Shown piece by piece: positions 36,093 through 44,748 of a DNA stretch of 64,000 nt; the stretch's first letter is position 1; each line of letters opens with the position of its first letter. Below the pieces are notes generated by a model. The model did not search any database. It was not told where the DNA came from and worked only from the letters and a program-made list of their open reading frames with translations. The translations under genes were made by a program, and so were the position numbers. The stretch is taken from the NCBI RefSeq assembly GCF_005930355.1, contig NZ_VDBO01000001.1, forward strand, positions 1,667,403 through 1,731,402. Reading direction: 5' to 3'. This stretch comes from Paenibacillus sinopodophylli (GTDB lineage Bacteria; Bacillota; Bacilli; Paenibacillales; Paenibacillaceae).

Positions 36093-36106
36093 TGAACACA
36101 TGTTCA
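36093..36106. promoter_or_regulatory. Palindrome TGAACA-CA-TGTTCA upstream of the SDR gene
   Basis: Perfect 6-bp arms with a 2-bp centre lie 27 bp upstream of the dehydrogenase start and between it and the divergent TetR gene. This is a probable TetR operator. Confidence 0.6.
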
Positions 36107-36238
36107 CTAATAAACATCTGTTAGGTTTACTATAAAGTTCAATAGAAATGTTATCAATCATTAAAAAACATAAAATTGCTGACTAAACAACAAATAGAAT
36201 GGGTTTTGTAAATTAAGTTTATGTGGAGGTTTTTTATT

Positions 36239-36835
36239 ATGGATATACCTGTCACTCACACTGATCCCAGAATCATCCGAAGCAAAGCAGCCTTAAGAGA
36301 AGCCTTGCTCCATCTCATGGACAAACAATCATTTGCTTCTATCTCGATAACAGATATTGTCAAGCTTGCTGGTTACAATAGAGGAACCTTTTATGCTAAT
36401 TATGTTAATAAGGATGATCTGTTAGATGATATTATTACAGCTTTGATCAAGGATTTGCTTCAATCCTTCCGTGCACCCTATGAGCAAGAAAAAACATTAT
36501 CCCCGCATGAGCTGCATGCACACTCGATTATGATCTTTGAACATATTGCCCAGCACTCTAACAACTATAGCGTTCTTGCCAGAAGCGATGTGCTCCCTAT
36601 GCTTAGAGAAAAAATGTTTATTTCCTTGAAACAAATAATAAGAGAAGAATTAGTTTTCGAGGTTGATGATGTTGATCAGGAGCTGCTAGCCGTCTATTCC
36701 CTTCATGCGCTTCTCGGGCTGATCTTTCACTGGATTGACAGCGGGTTTGTCCATTCTCCTTTCTATATGCAGGAGCAGCTTGTCAAAATTATAAACCAGC
36801 GTCCAACAACGACGAAGCTGTCTGTTAAATCCTAA
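36239..36835 (+). CDS. TetR-family regulator (of the divergent SDR)
   Basis: ATG 36221 is immediately followed by the ribosome-binding site itself (GGAGG), so ATG 36239 (MDIPVTHTDPRII, 198 residues) is the true start. The TetR helix-turn-helix is ASISITDIVKLAGYNRGTFYANYVNKDDLLDDI. The C-terminal domain is of the TetR_C type with a long helix pair (YSLHALLGLIFHWIDSGF). It resembles the 31379 TetR protein in both length and start sequence. It is divergent from the dehydrogenase. Confidence 0.9.
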   Translation: MDIPVTHTDPRIIRSKAALREALLHLMDKQSFASISITDIVKLAGYNRGTFYANYVNKDDLLDDIITALIKDLLQSFRAPYEQEKTLSPHELHAHSIMIFEHIAQHSNNYSVLARSDVLPMLREKMFISLKQIIREELVFEVDDVDQELLAVYSLHALLGLIFHWIDSGFVHSPFYMQEQLVKIINQRPTTTKLSVKS

Positions 36836-36875
36836 TCCGTGCGACATACTACTAATAAGGCAAGGTGATAGCCAT

Positions 36876-37286
36876 ATGTTCCCGAGCTTGGAGACAGCAT
36901 GATTGCTGCTCAGAGAAATCACAAGTGAGAGGGCTGCGATGGGGAATCATGCCACGAGGAGAGCAAAATATTATAGGTACGATTGGATTTAATCTCTGGT
37001 CTCCCAAGCATAAACGTGCAGAAATTGGGTATGAAATCCATCCTGACTATTGGAGAAAAGGCTACACCTCCGAAGCACTAGCTAAAGTCGTGCAATATGG
37101 GTTTGATGAACTGGGGCTAACCCGAATTGGGGCAGTGTGTTTTTAAATAATCACGCCTCCAATCACCTGCTAGATAAAGCTGGATTTCAAAGAGAAGGCA
37201 TACTAAGAGACTATATGTATCAGAATGGGGAACCGCACGATACCTATGTCTATTCCATGCTTAAAAATCAATATGAACGTGTGTGA
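36876..37286 (+). pseudogene. Decayed GNAT acetyltransferase (RimJ/RimL type)
   Basis: An ATG at 36876 behind AAGGTGATA begins MFPSLETA, then a TGA (36900-36902) replaces the expected Arg codon. The same frame continues LLLREITSERAAM, a typical RimJ/RimL N-terminus. About 60 residues are then missing, and the next frame resumes at about 36947 with PRGEQNIIGTIGF and AEIGYEIHPDYWRKGYTSEAL (acetyl-CoA loop). At ~37136-37143 a T-run is one base short, giving a stop, and a shifted frame continues NNHASNHLLDKAGFQREGILRDYM to the natural stop at 37286. Nonsense mutation, deletion and frameshift together make this a pseudogene. Confidence 0.85.
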
Positions 37287-37370
37287 AATCGCCTGTTCAG
37301 CCTTCTCTTTAATTTCTATCATTTCAATCGCTCCTCATATTAATATGGAAATAATGAATTGATTTGAACT

Positions 37371-37393
37371 TATTATATATAATATATATAATA
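37371..37393. promoter_or_regulatory. AT-rich palindrome upstream of the SufR-like gene
   Basis: TATTATA (37371-37377) and TATAATA (37387-37393) form inverted arms with nearly symmetrical AT bases between them. The same 7-bp arms, 8 bp apart, recur at 39747-39768 upstream of the ferredoxin reductase gene, suggesting one shared regulator. Confidence 0.5.
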
Positions 37394-37483
37394 GTATACA
37401 ATTAGATTGCATCCTCTTAAGGTACACGCATTGTTTGAACATGCTATTATGGATATGAACCTGATTTAAGGGAGTGACGATAG

Positions 37484-38149
37484 ATGACTAATCCAGACCT
37501 GATGCAGCAGCTTCCAACTAGAGAAGTCATTCTGCAGCTTCTTAAAACGAAAGGCAATATGAGTATTAAGCAGCTTACAGTTGAGCTGGGTATAACGATT
37601 ATGGGTGTCCGCCGTCATATCCAGTCACTTGAACGCGACAGTCTTATTACTTCCAAAATGCTGCGGCAATCACTGGGAAGGCCAACAGCGGTATACTGCT
37701 TGACGGATCAATCAAAAAGCTTTTTCCCCAATAACTATCATGCATTGACACTTGATTTGCTAGTGGAGCTGGAGGATCATTTTGGTAAAGAGGCCGTTGA
37801 TACGTTATTTGAAGGCCGAAAAAATAAATTGATTAAGAAATACTACGAAAGCATGAAAGACAAGGACATCAGCGAGCAAGTCGAAATGCTAGCAAAAATT
37901 CAAAACGAAAACGGCTATATGGTCGAACTGGAAACCGTTAACGATGAGGAATATGTATTGATAGAACACAACTGTCCCATTGAGAATGTGGCTCTACAAT
38001 ATAAAAATGCTTGTCAATGCGAATTAAAAATGTTCAGATCGCTACTAACAGATGCCGATGTGACGAGGAAGGAATGCTTAGCCGACGGAGGTCAGCGGTG
38101 CACTTACTCAATCAAAAAGAATAGAAAACAAGAGCCTGCTGAATCTTAA
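37484..38149 (+). CDS. SufR-like winged-helix regulator with Fe-S-type cysteines
   Basis: The 221-residue protein starts at ATG 37484 with AAGGGAGTGACG upstream. The N-terminus is a DeoR/ArsR-like winged helix (MSIKQLTVELGITIMGVRRHIQSLERDSLI). The C-terminal third has Cys164 (HNCPIENVA), Cys177/Cys179 (ACQCEL), Cys198 and Cys206 (ADGGQRCTY), spaced as in SufR regulators that bind a [4Fe-4S] cluster. Members repress iron-sulfur assembly genes and sense cluster status. The next functional minus-strand gene is a ferredoxin-NADP reductase with a similar palindrome upstream, a plausible target. Confidence 0.8.
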   Translation: MTNPDLMQQLPTREVILQLLKTKGNMSIKQLTVELGITIMGVRRHIQSLERDSLITSKMLRQSLGRPTAVYCLTDQSKSFFPNNYHALTLDLLVELEDHFGKEAVDTLFEGRKNKLIKKYYESMKDKDISEQVEMLAKIQNENGYMVELETVNDEEYVLIEHNCPIENVALQYKNACQCELKMFRSLLTDADVTRKECLADGGQRCTYSIKKNRKQEPAES

Positions 38150-38164
38150 GCTTAGCTGCTGAAT

Positions 38165-38679
38165 TCAGCGGGTCGCTGAGCTATTCAAGTATTGATGAAC
38201 CGAGGCTTGAATGGCTTGTGCTTGATCGTAGCTCAACATCCCAGGAAGATTGAAAGGGCGGCCTCCCTTCTCTATCAACAGAGCCTTAGATGCTGCAACA
38301 CACTTCTTGGCCAAAGATAGCTCAAGCAGCTCGCTAGATAAAGCAGAAGCTTCATCTAGCTGCTTATTTATGCGCTGTTCCAAATGTATGATTTTCCTGT
38401 CAACAATACGTATGAACCGCATTTTCTTTCTCCAACATTTCCTCAGCTCGCGACCATCCTTCTTTACTGGTGTATTGAAATATCGATAAGGACTATAGCG
38501 ATAAGGCAAGCCTTGAAGCAAGTCTTGAAAGGCTAGTCGAAGCCTGTAATCACCCTCCAATACTATAGCTATAATCGGAATCCCCTGTTCATTAAGTTTT
38601 TTCTCACAATGCGGGCAATGAGTTATTTCAGGCCGTAAATAGATGATTCGATTCCTTCTTGTCGACTATTCGAGCTCAT
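38165..38679 (-). pseudogene. Hypothetical gene with disrupted 5' frame (CPHC zinc-finger start)
   Basis: A well-spaced GGAG precedes ATG 38679 (MSSNSR), but that frame stops after 19 codons. Shifting by one base opens a frame from TAG (~38667) through RRNRIIYLRPEITHCPHCEKKL to the stop at 38165; this frame has no good start of its own (TTG 38560 lies inside a GGAGGG). The product would be ~170 residues with an N-terminal CPHC knuckle and a helical, basic C-terminal part (KKMRFIRIVDRKIIHLEQRI). A one-base loss near 38655-38668 explains the data. The family is not recognised; a transposon-associated origin is possible. Confidence 0.55.
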
Positions 38680-38720
38680 GACGAACACTCCTCATGATCG
38701 ACTCCCGCTTAAATCAAGTT

Positions 38721-39719
38721 TTATAGCTTCATATTGCTGCTATGACCTGGTGACAGTCTGGCTGTCGGATCAATATATACTTTAGCGTTATTGATCGCGG
38801 TTGGAGCTTCTCCGAAGCCTACCGCTATCAGTTTTACTTTTCCAGGATAAGAGGTAATATCACCCGCGGCAAATATCCCCGGTATATTCGTTTCCATGCG
38901 TGTATCAACCGCAATTGAACCGTTCTTAACCTCCAGCCCCCATTGATCGATAGGCCCAAGAGACGAAATGAAGCCAAAGTTTACGATAAGCGCATCACAT
39001 GCAATCGATTTGGTTTCTCCAGATTTATCGAATGTAATCGTAACTTCCATAATTCGATCCTCGCCATGCAGCCCGATAATTTCAGCTGGTGTTACGATAA
39101 CAACCTTGGAGGCCATCAGCTTCTCAACACTATGCTCATGAGCACGGAATTTGTCTCTTCTGTGAATCAGAATCACCTCTTTGGCGATCGGTTCAAGCAT
39201 AAGTGCCCAATCTACAGCGGAATCTCCGCCTCCATTAATGACAACTCGCTGGTTGGTGAACTGCTTTAAGTCTTTTATAAAATAATAGAGATTGGATTGC
39301 TCATAGTTACGCGCATTCTCAACATCCAATCGACGCGGCTCGAATGCCCCGATTCCAGCCGTAACAATGACGGACTTGCTGTAGTGAACGGACTTGTCCG
39401 TTCTAATCTCGAATTGTCGCTCTCCCTTTTTTACAACTTGCTGGACTTTTTCCTCCAAACAAATATCTGTCGGAAACAGCTTCATCTGCTCCATTACATT
39501 TTGCGTAAGCTGCGCTGCCGTAATTTTCGGAAAACCCGCTACATCATAAATATACTTTTCAGGATACAGCGCGAGCGGCTGACCACCTAATTGCGGCATA
39601 CTGTCGATTATTTTCACACTAGCTTGGCGCATACCCGCATAGAAAGCTGCGAACATTCCCGCTGGTCCCCCACCGATGATTGTAATATCTGTATATGATT
39701 CTGTATGCTCTGACGACAA
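38721..39719 (-). CDS. Ferredoxin/flavodoxin--NADP+ reductase, thioredoxin reductase-like (YumC type)
   Basis: The 332-residue flavoprotein starts at TTG 39719, eight bases from AAGGAG. It has the FAD loop [16 protein letters not shown], the family-specific [26 protein letters not shown], a second NAD(P) loop [15 protein letters not shown], and [33 protein letters not shown] at the end. It lacks the CxxC redox pair of thioredoxin reductase. Enzymes of this type reduce ferredoxin with NADPH in Bacillales. A 34-bp near-perfect palindrome overlaps its promoter region. Confidence 0.92.
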   Translation of the reverse strand: MSSEHTESYTDITIIGGGPAGMFAAFYAGMRQASVKIIDSMPQLGGQPLALYPEKYIYDVAGFPKITAAQLTQNVMEQMKLFPTDICLEEKVQQVVKKGERQFEIRTDKSVHYSKSVIVTAGIGAFEPRRLDVENARNYEQSNLYYFIKDLKQFTNQRVVINGGGDSAVDWALMLEPIAKEVILIHRRDKFRAHEHSVEKLMASKVVIVTPAEIIGLHGEDRIMEVTITFDKSGETKSIACDALIVNFGFISSLGPIDQWGLEVKNGSIAVDTRMETNIPGIFAAGDITSYPGKVKLIAVGFGEAPTAINNAKVYIDPTARLSPGHSSNMKL

Positions 39720-39740
39720 ATTGCTCGCTCCTTCCTTTAT

Positions 39741-39774
39741 TATATTTATTATATATTAATGTATAATAAATATA
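39741..39774. promoter_or_regulatory. 34-bp near-perfect AT palindrome upstream of the reductase
   Basis: The segment 39741-39774 equals its own complement except at one symmetric pair of positions. Its core TATTATA-N8-TATAATA resembles the site at 37371-37393 upstream of the SufR-like gene. It lies 22 bp upstream of the reductase start, overlapping the expected promoter. Confidence 0.62.
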
Positions 39775-40007
39775 ATTACCAGAAAAATCTCTAGCGTCCC
39801 GAAAGCAAGCAGCGCATAATCAGGTGAGAAATCCCCCCCGAATGTTATGCAGACTATGTGAATAATCAAAGCATGCATACGACGTGCCTTTCTATTTACA
39901 ATACTATGATTCAACAATAATATATTTAAAATCAATAACTACATATTGTAAAACGATAAATTATAGGTTAGAATCAAAATGAAAATAACGAAGAGAGGTG
40001 CTTTATC

Positions 40008-40490
40008 ATGAAACGAGGAACCACACTTTTTTTAAAGCTGGCTGTTATAATTATTGGAATCCCAGCTCTTGCGCTGTACATCTTTTTGATGCCGGAGATC
40101 GGTAATTTCGCACATGAGCTGTATCCTGATATGGCTTATCTGAAATATTTGATCTATATTGACTTGTATGCAACGGCAATACCCTTTTACCTTGCGCTGT
40201 ATCAAGCCTTTAAAGTGTTAAGCTACATTGATAAGAACGTCGCCTTCTCAGAATTGTCCGTGCGTGCTTTGAAAAAAATTAAATACTGTGCAATTGGATT
40301 CAGCAGCTTGTTCGTGCTAGGCTTGCCTCTGTTTTATCTCATTGCGGAGAAAGACGACGCTCCAGGCATTATCGTCATTGGGTTGGTTATGGTTTTTGCT
40401 TCTATGGTGATTGCCGTGTTCGCCGCTGTTCTTCAGAGGCTGTTAAAAGAGGCTGTCGACATCAAATCTGAAAACGACTTAATCGTCTGA
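40008..40490 (+). CDS. DUF2975 family membrane protein
   Basis: The 160-residue protein (ATG 40008, site GAGAGG) has four hydrophobic segments: residues 8-27, 44-66, 95-113 and 121-142. It matches the DUF2975 family, which is found next to small YozG-like Cro/C1 regulators. Its stop TGA is followed 10 bp later by such a regulator. A truncated near-copy of its last 60 residues occurs at 44315-44505. Its function is unknown; the pair behaves like a membrane-protein/regulator module. Confidence 0.88.
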   Translation: MKRGTTLFLKLAVIIIGIPALALYIFLMPEIGNFAHELYPDMAYLKYLIYIDLYATAIPFYLALYQAFKVLSYIDKNVAFSELSVRALKKIKYCAIGFSSLFVLGLPLFYLIAEKDDAPGIIVIGLVMVFASMVIAVFAAVLQRLLKEAVDIKSENDLIV

Positions 40491-40500
40491 GGTGAATGAT

Positions 40501-40716
40501 ATGGCCATTATAATAAACATAGATGTGATGCTGGCTAAACGGAAGATGAGCGTAACCGAGCTTTCGGAGAGGGTTGGCATTACGATGGCTAACCTTTCTA
40601 TCTTAAAAAATGGAAAGGCAAAAGCCATTCGAATCTCCACCTTGGAGGCGATTTGCAAAGCTTTAGACTGTCAGCCTGGAGATATTTTAGAATATAAGAG
40701 CGAAGTGGATAGCTAA
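40501..40716 (+). CDS. Cro/C1-type HTH regulator (YozG-like)
   Basis: GTG 40492 overlaps the GAGGTG site, so ATG 40501 (71 residues) is the start. The whole protein is one helix-turn-helix domain: INIDVMLAKRKMSVTELSERVGITMANLSILKNGKAKAIRISTLEAICKALDCQPGDILEY. This is the usual partner of DUF2975 proteins. A paralogue at 44507 shares most residues but has lost the corresponding start codon. Confidence 0.9.
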   Translation: MAIIINIDVMLAKRKMSVTELSERVGITMANLSILKNGKAKAIRISTLEAICKALDCQPGDILEYKSEVDS

Positions 40717-40739
40717 GAATACAAAAGTAAAGATTGTTC

Positions 40740-40795
40740 AAACAGCGACGACCCCGGACTTTCTATTCGCCCAGGATTGCCGCTGTTTATTTTAT
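40740..40795 (+). terminator. Probable terminator after the HTH gene
   Basis: AACAGCG and CGCTGTT arms enclose a partly paired interior, followed by TATTTTATTTAT. It lies 24 bp beyond the HTH stop codon and faces the converging lipoprotein gene. Confidence 0.6.
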
Positions 40796-40848
40796 TTATG
40801 TCCGCCTAATGGCGACTGTACGAATGATTTCCACCAAATGACTCATCG

Positions 40849-41964
40849 TTACTGTATCGAGTAGCTCAAGGAGACGATATTGCTATTGTATTGCTTGCCG
40901 TTCCATTCTGTATACACTAGTGTTTTGCCGGAAGGACTCCAAGCAGTTATTGCATGCTGGACATCTACCGCTAACTGAGTAGTCTTGCCGGTTAACATAT
41001 CGTAAAGATAGATCCCATTCACGGTAACTCCGTTCACATCAGCCTTCTTGCTGTATGCGATCATCCGCTGATCAGGCGACCAAGAAACTCCGCCAAGCTC
41101 CGTACCTTCTGCAATCGTTTTTTGATTCCCCCCATCCGCGTCACATAATATCACAACACTTTTGGAGCCGGTAGATTGCATCACCAGCATTTGGTTCCGA
41201 TCTGGCGAGGGGGCCACGCCGTGAACATGGTCGATATTCAATCTAGCCTTTTCCTTGTTCATCAGATTCAGAACATGTAAGGACTCATCGGAATTCGTAT
41301 TGTAATAAACCTTATCCTTCATTTTTTCAACGATAACCAATGCTTCCTCATTTAATTCGGCTAATCGCGCGATGCTCCCTGTGGTACTTGCCGTATATGC
41401 GCCACCGCTGTAAGCTGCACCAATAATCGTTCCTTCATCAGCCCACTTGGCACTAAGGGCTCCGCCAATATGATTGCCGATAATGCCGAATGAATGGAGC
41501 GTATCCAGGTTCAACACATAATAGACAGGATCACCTAAATCGAATTCATGGTAAAGTAAATGCTTTTTATCAGGAGACAACGCCGCGCCTCCCAAAAACA
41601 CATTATCCTGTTCTTTTAGCAGCTTATATTGTTTGGTCGTAAGGTTGTACAAATACAGGCTTCTAGGATAAGAATCCGACAATTCTTCCAGCTTCATTTT
41701 GTCTAGCGACGTATTTTCTTTCGAAACGATAACCGTTTCCTCGTCCAACCAGTCGGTAATCTCCATATTTTCGTAAACATCCATTTTTTCTACGGATACA
41801 ATAGGCTCCCCCGCCTCCGTAGCTGCATCATCAATGACCGTTATCGTTTCTCCCGGCTCTTTGATGATCACTCTGTTAACATTCTCTTCTTCGCTGCATG
41901 CTGTAATGAATATAAGCAACGCTGTAACAAAACATATAACTGCTATTTTTGTTTTCTTCATCAT
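40849..41964 (-). CDS. TolB-like beta-propeller lipoprotein
   Basis: The frame runs from 42045, but GGAGG precedes ATG 41964 (MMKKTKIAVI), giving ~372 residues with a lipoprotein signal ending LLIFITAC. The body holds repeated WD40-like/TolB strands: LGGAALSPDKKHLLYHEF, GVAPSPDRNQMLVMQS, GGVSWSPDQRMIAYSKK and ITAWSPSGKTLVYTEW. It is the last gene of the response regulator/kinase/lipoprotein operon, 93 bp downstream of the kinase. An extracytoplasmic propeller co-expressed with a kinase may scaffold or tune signal detection; that is inference. Confidence 0.85.
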   Translation of the reverse strand: MMKKTKIAVICFVTALLIFITACSEEENVNRVIIKEPGETITVIDDAATEAGEPIVSVEKMDVYENMEITDWLDEETVIVSKENTSLDKMKLEELSDSYPRSLYLYNLTTKQYKLLKEQDNVFLGGAALSPDKKHLLYHEFDLGDPVYYVLNLDTLHSFGIIGNHIGGALSAKWADEGTIIGAAYSGGAYTASTTGSIARLAELNEEALVIVEKMKDKVYYNTNSDESLHVLNLMNKEKARLNIDHVHGVAPSPDRNQMLVMQSTGSKSVVILCDADGGNQKTIAEGTELGGVSWSPDQRMIAYSKKADVNGVTVNGIYLYDMLTGKTTQLAVDVQHAITAWSPSGKTLVYTEWNGKQYNSNIVSLSYSIQ

Positions 41965-42057
41965 GTTCGCCTCCTCGATACCTACAATATCAAGAAATTG
42001 TTCCAGAAATACAAACGAATGTTTCCAAGATGTAAACAAAAGCATCGAAATTGTTCA

Positions 42058-43530
42058 TTAAGATCTCATTTCTGTTGGCTCATATGTTGGAAAAGTAATT
42101 CTGAATACGGTTCCTGCCTCATCTGTGCTCACAAGAGCGATAGAACCTCCTTGTGTTTCTGCATACTGTTTAGCTAGTGAAAGTCCAAGCCCTGCCCCGC
42201 CATTTTCACGGGATCTGTTTTTATCAACGGTATAGAACGGGTCAAAAATTTTGTGGACTACTTCTTCGGGAATGCCAATACCTGTATTGGAAATTTCAAT
42301 GATAACCTGACCGTCCTTCAAGTCATTTTTCACAAAAATATGTCCCCTTGCTTTGTTATACTTAATAGCATTATCCATCAGGTTAATAAGAACAATGGCT
42401 ATACAGTCTTTGTCAGCTTCCACATAGGCTTCAATTAAATCCGTTTCTAGTTGTATACCGAACTTATCCATTTTACCTTTTAAGCTATTCAACACCCATC
42501 GGATAGTCTGCTCTATATCGACCTTTTCCTTGTTATATTCAAAATCATATTTGTCCAGAGCAGCCAATTGCAAAACCTTTTCAACCATTTCATATAACCG
42601 CTGCGTTTCACTTTGGATATTTATTTTTGCCGTTTCCAATAGCTTCTCATCATCCGGATACATTTCGAGCAAATCGATATAGGCTTTGATTGAAGTTAAC
42701 GGTGTTTTAAATTCGTGAGTTACGTTGCCTATAAACTGCTTTTGCTGCTGATCAAGCAGAGATAATTTATGAACCGCCTGTGTTAGTTTTTCTCGTTCTT
42801 GATCCTTATCCTGCAACGTCTTCATCATTTGCTCGCTCATCACGCGAATACCTTCACTTAATTCACCAATCTCATCCTTTCGTCTGAGCGTATTTGTCTC
42901 AAAATGTCCTTCCCGAATCCTGTCCACCGTACCATTAAGCCTGATGATGCCAGTGGCAAACGAATTGAAATAAAAATAAGCCAAAATAAAGCTGAGCATA
43001 AATACGCCCGTGCCTATATAAACAAACATTTGTTTAATCTGATTATAAAAGGCAAGGTTATTCGACAGAGAGTAGTTGAACTGTACAACGCCTACTTGCT
43101 CATTTCCTGTTCGTAATGGAGTCATATAATACAACGATTCTTCTGCCGTCAAAAAAGCTGTTTTATTATTTAACGCGAATGCTAACGTTTTTTTAATCCC
43201 ATCGGATGTCATACTCGCTCTTTCTTTATTAACGATTGCTCCTTGCTGATCATACAACACGACCGATTGTCCACTAATCAATTCCAGTTGCGCTGCAAAC
43301 TCCTTGCCTTTCAATGCCAAAAAAGTTTGAGGCACCTTATTGGACTCGGACATTAGAGTCTGGATAAAATATACGTTTGCCGTTGTCGCTTGCTGGGCCA
43401 AATACTGCTCAATCTCTACCTGCTGGTTTTTTTTAATGCCTTCCAGTACGAGCACGCTTAGTACGAATACAGTAAGAAGCAAAAGGGCCGCCAAAAATAT
43501 ACTGAATTTAATTTTTATGCTGATTCTCAC
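42058..43530 (-). CDS. Sensor histidine kinase (HAMP/HisKA)
   Basis: The frame opens at 43563 but GGGAGG sits five bases before GTG 43530 (MRISIKIKFS, ~490 residues). Membrane helices at about 8-31 and 167-190 bracket a ~135-residue extracytoplasmic sensor. A HAMP linker (RLNGTVDRIREGHFETNTLRRKDEIGELSEG) leads to a HisKA domain with FIGNVTHEFKTPLTSIKAYID and a HATPase domain (LINLMDNAIKYN, EISNTGIGIP, GGAGLGLSLAK). It overlaps the upstream regulator gene by 23 bases, showing coupling. Confidence 0.93.
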   Translation of the reverse strand: MRISIKIKFSIFLAALLLLTVFVLSVLVLEGIKKNQQVEIEQYLAQQATTANVYFIQTLMSESNKVPQTFLALKGKEFAAQLELISGQSVVLYDQQGAIVNKERASMTSDGIKKTLAFALNNKTAFLTAEESLYYMTPLRTGNEQVGVVQFNYSLSNNLAFYNQIKQMFVYIGTGVFMLSFILAYFYFNSFATGIIRLNGTVDRIREGHFETNTLRRKDEIGELSEGIRVMSEQMMKTLQDKDQEREKLTQAVHKLSLLDQQQKQFIGNVTHEFKTPLTSIKAYIDLLEMYPDDEKLLETAKINIQSETQRLYEMVEKVLQLAALDKYDFEYNKEKVDIEQTIRWVLNSLKGKMDKFGIQLETDLIEAYVEADKDCIAIVLINLMDNAIKYNKARGHIFVKNDLKDGQVIIEISNTGIGIPEEVVHKIFDPFYTVDKNRSRENGGAGLGLSLAKQYAETQGGSIALVSTDEAGTVFRITFPTYEPTEMRS

Positions 43531-44215
43531 TGTAACCTCCCAATACTTTATAACCGATACCATGAACGGTTTGTATCATTTCGCTGATTTCCGGCCCCAG
43601 CTTTTTTCTCACCCTTTGTACATGAATATCCACGGTACGCGTACCGCCTATATAATCCATTCCCCAGACCAAATCCAAAAGCTGCTCCCTTGTATAAACC
43701 CTATCTGGACTGGATGCTAAGAGAGCGAGCAGATCATATTCTTTAGGTGTCAAATCCAGCTTTTTATCGCCAGCCATAGCCGTTCGTTTACTTATATGCA
43801 GCATAATTTCACCCAGCCGAATCTCGTTTACCTCTTGTTTTTCACCTGCGGCCTGTATTCTTCTCAATAATGACTTTAATCGCGCAAGCAGCTCCCGCAT
43901 ATCGAAAGGCTTCGTGATATAATCGTCTGCTCCCAGTTCGAGTCCTAGAATTTTGTTAACGATATCTTCTTTGGCCGTTAGCATGATTACGCCGATACGT
44001 CCTTTAGCTTGAAGGTTCTTTAGAATATCATAGCCATCCATACCAGGAAGCATTACATCCAGAATGATGGCATCCGGACGAAACGCATAAATACGATCCA
44101 TAGCTGCTGATCCATGATCAACAATCTCGATTACATATCCTTCTCGTCTTAAAGCGTAGGCAATGGCGTCCGCAATTTTTCTTTCATCTTCAATGACCAT
44201 AATTTTTTCGTTCAT
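43508..44215 (-). CDS. OmpR-family response regulator
   Basis: The start at ATG 44215 (MNEKIMVIEDERK, 235 residues) follows GGTG; the frame open to 44290 has no support. The receiver has E9/D10/E11, phosphoacceptor D53 (AIILDVMLPG) and K in YITKPFD. The C-terminal winged helix is LTPKEYDLLALLASSPDRVYTREQLLDLVWGMDYIGGTRTVDIHVQRVRKKLG. It heads the regulator/kinase/lipoprotein operon. Directly upstream lies the truncated second DUF2975 copy. Confidence 0.94.
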   Translation of the reverse strand: MNEKIMVIEDERKIADAIAYALRREGYVIEIVDHGSAAMDRIYAFRPDAIILDVMLPGMDGYDILKNLQAKGRIGVIMLTAKEDIVNKILGLELGADDYITKPFDMRELLARLKSLLRRIQAAGEKQEVNEIRLGEIMLHISKRTAMAGDKKLDLTPKEYDLLALLASSPDRVYTREQLLDLVWGMDYIGGTRTVDIHVQRVRKKLGPEISEMIQTVHGIGYKVLGGYSENQHKN

Positions 44216-44314
44216 GAATTCACCAATCCTTCTTACTATATATAACCAGTCTATCTTTCTTAAATCTAACACAATAGGCTCTCCTATCAAAACCGGGGCT
44301 AACGGGCACTCTAA

Positions 44315-44505
44315 TCGGCAGCTTGTTTGTATTAGGCTTGCCTCTCTTTTATCTCATCGCAGAAAAAGACGATGCACCGGGCATTATCGTAATCGGGCTG
44401 GTCATGGTTTTTGCATCTATGGTCATTTCCGTTTTTGCTTCTGTTCTCCAAAGGCTGTTGAAAGAGGCTGTCGATATAAAATCAGAAAACGACATAATTT
44501 TCTGA
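44315..44505 (+). pseudogene. 5'-truncated DUF2975 copy
   Basis: From about 44315 the sequence matches the 3' part of the 40008-40490 gene. It encodes FVLGLPLFYLIAEKDDAPGI and the following ~40 residues nearly identically, with only A/S, L/I and V/F changes, while many third codon positions differ. Upstream of 44315 the homology ends abruptly near the start region of the response-regulator gene. Only the last ~60 of 160 residues remain and there is no start signal, so it is a remnant. Confidence 0.85.
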
Positions 44506-44506
44506 G

Positions 44507-44731
44507 GTGAATAACACGGCTATAATAATCAATATTGATGTGATGTTAGCTAAAAGGAAAATGGGTGTAACCGAGCTTTCCGAGAGGGTTGGAATACCGA
44601 TGGCTAACCTTTCTATATTGAAAAATAGAAAGACAAAAGCCATTCGAATCTCCACTTTGGAGGCGATTTGCAAAGCATTAGAATGTCAGCCTGGAGATAT
44701 TTTAGAATACAAAATCGAAGAGAACACATGA
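44507..44731 (+). pseudogene. Paralogous HTH gene with lost ATG start
   Basis: This frame is collinear with the 40501 HTH gene, but the codon corresponding to its ATG reads ACG (44516-44518). Only GTG 44507, lying inside the GAGGTG site, could begin the frame. Protein changes include T to P (GIPMANLS) and G to R (KNRKTK) in the helix-turn-helix region, while the rest is conserved. It may be expressed weakly from GTG 44507 (74 residues) or be silent; I lean to a decaying copy. Confidence 0.6.
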
Positions 44732-44748
44732 GTTATGTGGTTCATTTT

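Noticed and set aside
37136-37146. Programmed -1 frameshift at the T-run of the acetyltransferase
   Set aside because: The same gene has an in-frame TGA and a large deletion, so recoding would not rescue it.
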